DNA from: Oceanibaculum pacificum
Lineage (GTDB): Bacteria; Pseudomonadota; Alphaproteobacteria; Oceanibaculales; Oceanibaculaceae
NCBI RefSeq assembly: GCF_001618175.1
Contig: NZ_LPXN01000127.1
Coordinates: 1-64,000, forward strand
Length of the DNA: 64,000 nt
Direction: 5' to 3'
A model generated the notes under the pieces. The model ran no database searches. It was not told the origin of the DNA and saw only the letters and a program-made list of their open reading frames with translations. Below are positions 60,694 through 64,000 of this stretch, piece by piece; positions within the stretch are counted from its first letter, which is position 1; the number at the start of each line of letters is the position of its first letter. The translations under genes were made by a program, and so were the position numbers.

Positions 60694-62448
60694 ATGGCGC
60701 TTTCCCGGTTTCGAAACAGCTTGATGACCAGCTTGCGCCTGCGGGTGCTGCTGCTCACGCTGGGCGTGTTCATGGCGGTCAGCGTGCCGGCCTACATCGC
60801 CTTCGGTTGGATGGTGGACCGCACCACCATCAAGCTCGGCACCCTATTCGCCGAGAAGCAGGTTCTGTATGACCGGTATCGCGGGCTGGAGACCTTGTTC
60901 CGCGAGGCCTCGCTGGCGGAAACCCTGGCCCGCGCGCCTTCCGTCCTGGAGTGGGCGCAGGATGAATCCGATCCTGAGAAGCGCGAACGCGGCCTGGCCG
61001 AGCTGGAGCATTACCGGCTGGCCTTCAAGGATCGCAGCTATTTCTTCGTCGTGCACGAGTCGGGGAATTACTATTTCAACGACCGCGACAATGCCTATGC
61101 CGGCAAGCAGCTGCGCTACACGCTGAGCCCGGAAAATCCGCGCGATGGCTGGTACTACAAGACCATCACCGAGCTTCGCAGCTGCCAGCTGAACGTCGAT
61201 AATGACGATAATATCCGCGTCACCAAGGTCTGGGTGAATTGCAAGGTGCAGGCGGATGGCCGCACGCTGGGCGTGATCGGCACCGGCATCGATCTCAGCG
61301 ATTTCATCCGCGAGGTGGTTGACATCCCTCAGGTCGGCGTCGACAGCCTGTTCGTCGACCAGAGCGGCGCCATCCAGGCGCACCGCGACCCTCGGATGGT
61401 GGATTTCCATAGCCTGACCAAGGACACCAAGGCCAAGAGCACGGTCTTCGCGCTGCTCGACCGGCCAGCCGACCGCGACAGGCTGGCCGCCATGATGCGC
61501 GACGTCTCCGATGGCGGGCAGGAGGTGAAATCCAGCTTCGTCACCATCAAGGGCAAGCGCTTCCTGGCCGGCGTCGGTTATCTCGACCAGCTGGGCTGGT
61601 ACAATGTCAGTCTGATGGATGTGGACCGCATCATCGAGCGCGATCTGTTCACCCCCATAGCACTGCTGCTGGCGGCGATGCTGGGCGCGGGTGCTGCGCT
61701 GATGACGCTGCTGTTCAAGCGCATCGTGCTGGACCGGCTGGCGCGGCTGGAGCACTGGGTGCGCCGCATGCAGGGCGGCGATTACAGCACCGGCCATAGC
61801 GACCTCGGCAAGGACGAGATCGGCCGGCTGTCGCGTGCCATCGACTATATGGCCAAATCGGTTGGCGACCACACCCAGCTTCTCGAACGGCTGGTGCGCG
61901 AGCGCACGGAAAAGCTGGAGCGGCTGGCGCATCTGGACGCGCTGACCGACCTTTATAACCGCCGCGGCTTCGTCGATGCGGTGTCGCGGGAACGTAACCG
62001 GGCGGCGCGCGAGGGCGGCACGCCGGGGCTGCTGCTGATCGATCTCGACATGCTGAAGCGCATCAATGACAGTTTCGGCCATCATGTCGGCGATGCGGTG
62101 CTGATCGAGGTCGCCGCGCGCCTGCGCCGCAGCGCCCGCAACTACGATGTCTGCGCCCGCTGGGGCGGTGACGAATTCGTGCTGCTGATCAGCGACTGCG
62201 ACGAGAAGCGGCTGCCCAAGATCGCCGACAAGATGCTGGCATCCATCGCCAACGAACCGGTTTACTATGTGCCGGGACGGGCCCTGCCGGTCACGGTCAG
62301 CATCGGCGCCTGCCTGGTGGCCCCCGACGAGACGATCGAGGACATCATGAAGAAGGCCGACGCCGCGCTTTATGCCGCCAAGCGCGAGGGCCGCAACCAT
62401 CGTGTGGTGTTCGAGCCGCCAGCCGACCGGGCCAGCATCGCCGATTAA
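60694..62448 (+). CDS. Membrane diguanylate cyclase with periplasmic sensor and HAMP
   Basis: A 584-residue c-di-GMP synthase. TM1 is at about 15-38. A periplasmic Cache-like domain spans about 40-315 (RSYFFVVHESGNYYFNDRDN; GIDLSDFIREVVDIPQVG). TM2 is about 317-342, then HAMP, a short coiled coil and a GGDEF domain. The active site is intact (RWGGDEF, 491-495). The inhibitory I-site RNYD (R482-D485) is present five residues ahead, so product inhibition is expected. The last 4 bp overlap the convergent GNAT gene. Confidence 0.94.
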   Translation: MALSRFRNSLMTSLRLRVLLLTLGVFMAVSVPAYIAFGWMVDRTTIKLGTLFAEKQVLYDRYRGLETLFREASLAETLARAPSVLEWAQDESDPEKRERGLAELEHYRLAFKDRSYFFVVHESGNYYFNDRDNAYAGKQLRYTLSPENPRDGWYYKTITELRSCQLNVDNDDNIRVTKVWVNCKVQADGRTLGVIGTGIDLSDFIREVVDIPQVGVDSLFVDQSGAIQAHRDPRMVDFHSLTKDTKAKSTVFALLDRPADRDRLAAMMRDVSDGGQEVKSSFVTIKGKRFLAGVGYLDQLGWYNVSLMDVDRIIERDLFTPIALLLAAMLGAGAALMTLLFKRIVLDRLARLEHWVRRMQGGDYSTGHSDLGKDEIGRLSRAIDYMAKSVGDHTQLLERLVRERTEKLERLAHLDALTDLYNRRGFVDAVSRERNRAAREGGTPGLLLIDLDMLKRINDSFGHHVGDAVLIEVAARLRRSARNYDVCARWGGDEFVLLISDCDEKRLPKIADKMLASIANEPVYYVPGRALPVTVSIGACLVAPDETIEDIMKKADAALYAAKREGRNHRVVFEPPADRASIAD

Positions 62449-62921
62449 CCCTCGGCCAATCGGCGCATCGTCTCGCCGGTGACCGACAGCGCCACCTCGC
62501 CGGTTTCCTGGATGCCCAGGCTGCCATAGAAGGCGCGAGCCGGATTCCAGTCCAGCACGTTCAGATCGACGCGCACGCAGCCGCGCTCGACCGCCAGCCG
62601 GCAGGCGGTCGCCATCAGCCGCCGGCCCAGACCCAGGCCGCGCGTCCCTTCCTCGACATAGAGACTATCGACGAACAGGCAGGGTTTCGCCTTGAAGGTG
62701 GAGTAGGTGGGGAAGAAGGTCAGCAGCCCGGCCGGCTGGCCGTCCACCACCGCCAGCCAGGCCTCGAAGCGGGGGGAGGGACCGAAGGCGTCGCGCTCCA
62801 CATCGGCCAGCGTGGCCTTGAAATTCGCCTCATGCTTCAGGAACCGGGCGAGTGACCGCTCCAGCGCCAGCACGGTGGCGGCATCCTCGATCAGGGCCGG
62901 GCGAATGACGATATCGGGCAC
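62445..62921 (-). CDS. GNAT-family N-acetyltransferase
   Basis: A 158-residue GNAT protein. The acetyl-CoA loop is in SLYVEEGTRGLGLGRRLMATA (about 95-113), and the terminal strand is VDLNVLDWNPARAFYGSLGI. The N-terminus IRPALIEDAATVLALE is the usual first strand and helix. The acceptor substrate is unknown. It converges with the diguanylate cyclase gene, sharing 4 bp. Confidence 0.9.
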   Translation of the reverse strand: MPDIVIRPALIEDAATVLALERSLARFLKHEANFKATLADVERDAFGPSPRFEAWLAVVDGQPAGLLTFFPTYSTFKAKPCLFVDSLYVEEGTRGLGLGRRLMATACRLAVERGCVRVDLNVLDWNPARAFYGSLGIQETGEVALSVTGETMRRLAEG

Positions 62922-63054
62922 GGTGGCACTCTCCGTTGCGGACCCCGTTGCGGAAGCCCGGCACCCTGTCCGGGCGGCCCTGCCGTGTCAACATGGCGCA
63001 GTGCAAACCTGCCCGGCTTCCGCCCATCGCGCGGGCGTGCTATGTGGCTGCGCC

Positions 63055-64000
63055 ATGCTCCAGATTCAGAATCTCACCTATCGCATCGCCGGCCGCGTCC
63101 TGTTCGACGAGGCCAGCGTTTCCGTGCCCACCGGCCATAAGGTCGGCATGGTCGGCCGCAACGGCACCGGCAAGTCGACGCTGCTGAAGCTGATCACCGC
63201 CGATCTGCAGGTCGATGGCGGTTCCATCGGCTTCGCCGGCAAGCCGCGTATCGGCAAGGTGGCGCAGGAAGCCCCCGGCGGCGACACCACGCCGCTGCAG
63301 GCGGTGATGGCGGCCGATACCGAGCGCACCGCCCTGCTGGCCGAGGCGGAGACCGCAACTGACCCGATCCGCATTTCGGAAATCCAGATGCGCCTGGCCG
63401 ATATCGGCGCGCACAGCGCCGAGGCGCGGGCCGGCTCGATCCTGGCCGGCCTGGGGTTCGACACCGAGATGCAGAACCGCCCGCTGGACGATTTCTCCGG
63501 CGGCTGGCGGATGCGCGTGGCGCTGGCCGCGACGCTGTTCTCGCAGCCCGACCTGCTGTTGCTGGACGAACCGACCAACCATCTGGATCTGGAGGCGACG
63601 CTATGGCTGGAGGGGTATCTGAAGCATTACCCTCACACCATCCTGCTGGTCAGCCATGATCGCGACCTGCTGAACCGCGCGGTGGACGGCATTCTGCATC
63701 TGGAAAACGGCAAGCTGACCTATTACCGCGGCACTTACGATAATTTCGTGCGCCAGCGGGCGGAGAAGCTGGCGCAGCTGGAAGCCCAGCGCAAGAAGGT
63801 CGACGCCCAGCGCAAGCATATGCAGGCCTTCGTCGACCGCTTCCGCTACAAGGCCAGCAAGGCGCGGCAGGCGCAGAGCCGCATCAAGGCCATCGAGAAG
63901 CTGGGCACGGTGGCGGCCTTCAACGCCGATCCGTCCGTGGTGTTCCGCTTCCCGCAGCCGGAAGAGATGGCCCCGCCGCTGATCTCGCTGGACCGCGCCG
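63055..64000 (+). CDS. ABC-F family ATPase (Uup/YheS-like), 3' truncated by the window
   Basis: The open frame runs from the ATG at 63055 to the window end: 315 codons without a stop. The first ATP-binding domain has Walker A GRNGTGKSTLL (about 35), signature FSGGWRMRVALA, Walker B LLLLDEPTNHLDL and SHDRDLLN. It is followed by the basic interdomain linker (AQLEAQRKKVDAQRKHMQAFVDRFRYKASKARQ) diagnostic of ABC-F proteins. The second ATPase domain lies outside. ABC-F proteins act on ribosomes and lack membrane domains; the exact subfamily is uncertain. Confidence 0.92.
   Translation, partial: MLQIQNLTYRIAGRVLFDEASVSVPTGHKVGMVGRNGTGKSTLLKLITADLQVDGGSIGFAGKPRIGKVAQEAPGGDTTPLQAVMAADTERTALLAEAETATDPIRISEIQMRLADIGAHSAEARAGSILAGLGFDTEMQNRPLDDFSGGWRMRVALAATLFSQPDLLLLDEPTNHLDLEATLWLEGYLKHYPHTILLVSHDRDLLNRAVDGILHLENGKLTYYRGTYDNFVRQRAEKLAQLEAQRKKVDAQRKHMQAFVDRFRYKASKARQAQSRIKAIEKLGTVAAFNADPSVVFRFPQPEEMAPPLISLDRA

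Overview
The window is GC-rich chromosomal DNA from an alphaproteobacterium, most likely Rhodospirillales in the broad sense. This rests on the class I PHA synthase, the FNR-controlled cbb3 oxidase island, a form II cox-type molybdenum hydroxylase operon, an NDUFS4-type complex I subunit and several families (DUF6505, DUF6352, DUF6494, DUF6726) that I recall mainly from that group. Coding density is high, and many genes overlap by the 4-bp ATGA arrangement that indicates translational coupling. I see no insertion sequence, prophage, integrase or CRISPR array.

Layout. 0.1-4.3 kb: a one-strand cluster of an Mrp Fe-S carrier, a BPL/LplA-like protein, three DUF proteins and a small membrane protein. 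4.3-12 kb: phaC, an OmpA-type lipoprotein, hom, glpX, recJ and tRNA-Glu. 12-17 kb: an unknown protein, a flavin disulfide reductase, a DUF4126 protein and a BCCT transporter. 16.8-17.3 kb: an AT-rich gap holding a 14-bp palindrome, a possible structured RNA and a 24-residue membrane microprotein. 17.9-28.4 kb: an FNR-type regulator, the ccoNOQP operon (with a DUF2189 protein and a 72-residue membrane protein ahead of ccoN) and the divergent safE-like-ccoGHIS maturation operon. A perfect FNR box lies between the two operons. 28.4-31.8 kb: a cobalamin riboswitch controlling class Ia nrdAB. 31.8-39.4 kb: DASS and TSUP anion transporters, an EthD-like protein, flavoprotein, PAS, VOC and DMT genes, and a two-subunit TPP decarboxylase. 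39.6-44.2 kb: an EncFtn-type ferritin without a shell gene, a phospholipase D, and small or motility-like genes with readable promoters. 44.2-53.7 kb: the operon coxG-S-L-M-D-E, split xdhC and a moeA/mocA-type fusion. 54-57.4 kb: a Na+/H+ antiporter and a TPP-riboswitch-controlled thiXY pair. 57.5-64 kb: a histone-deacetylase-like enzyme, DUF192, a possible sRNA, tRNA-Pro, NDUFS4, tRNA-Arg, a diguanylate cyclase, GNAT and a truncated ABC-F gene.

How it works together. The FNR protein, its probable own site and the shared box form a local oxygen-responsive circuit for the microaerobic terminal oxidase and its copper and haem assembly factors. Two metabolite riboswitches (B12 and TPP) each appear to hide the ribosome binding site of the gene they precede. 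The cox block carries the structural subunits of a molybdenum hydroxylase with the AAA/VWA, XdhC and cytidylyltransferase factors that mature it; the large-subunit motif is form II, so CO need not be the substrate. The best candidates for undescribed biology are the DUF6505/DUF6352/DUF6494 cluster, the leader structures ahead of the DASS gene and the microprotein, and the two extra membrane proteins coupled to ccoN.
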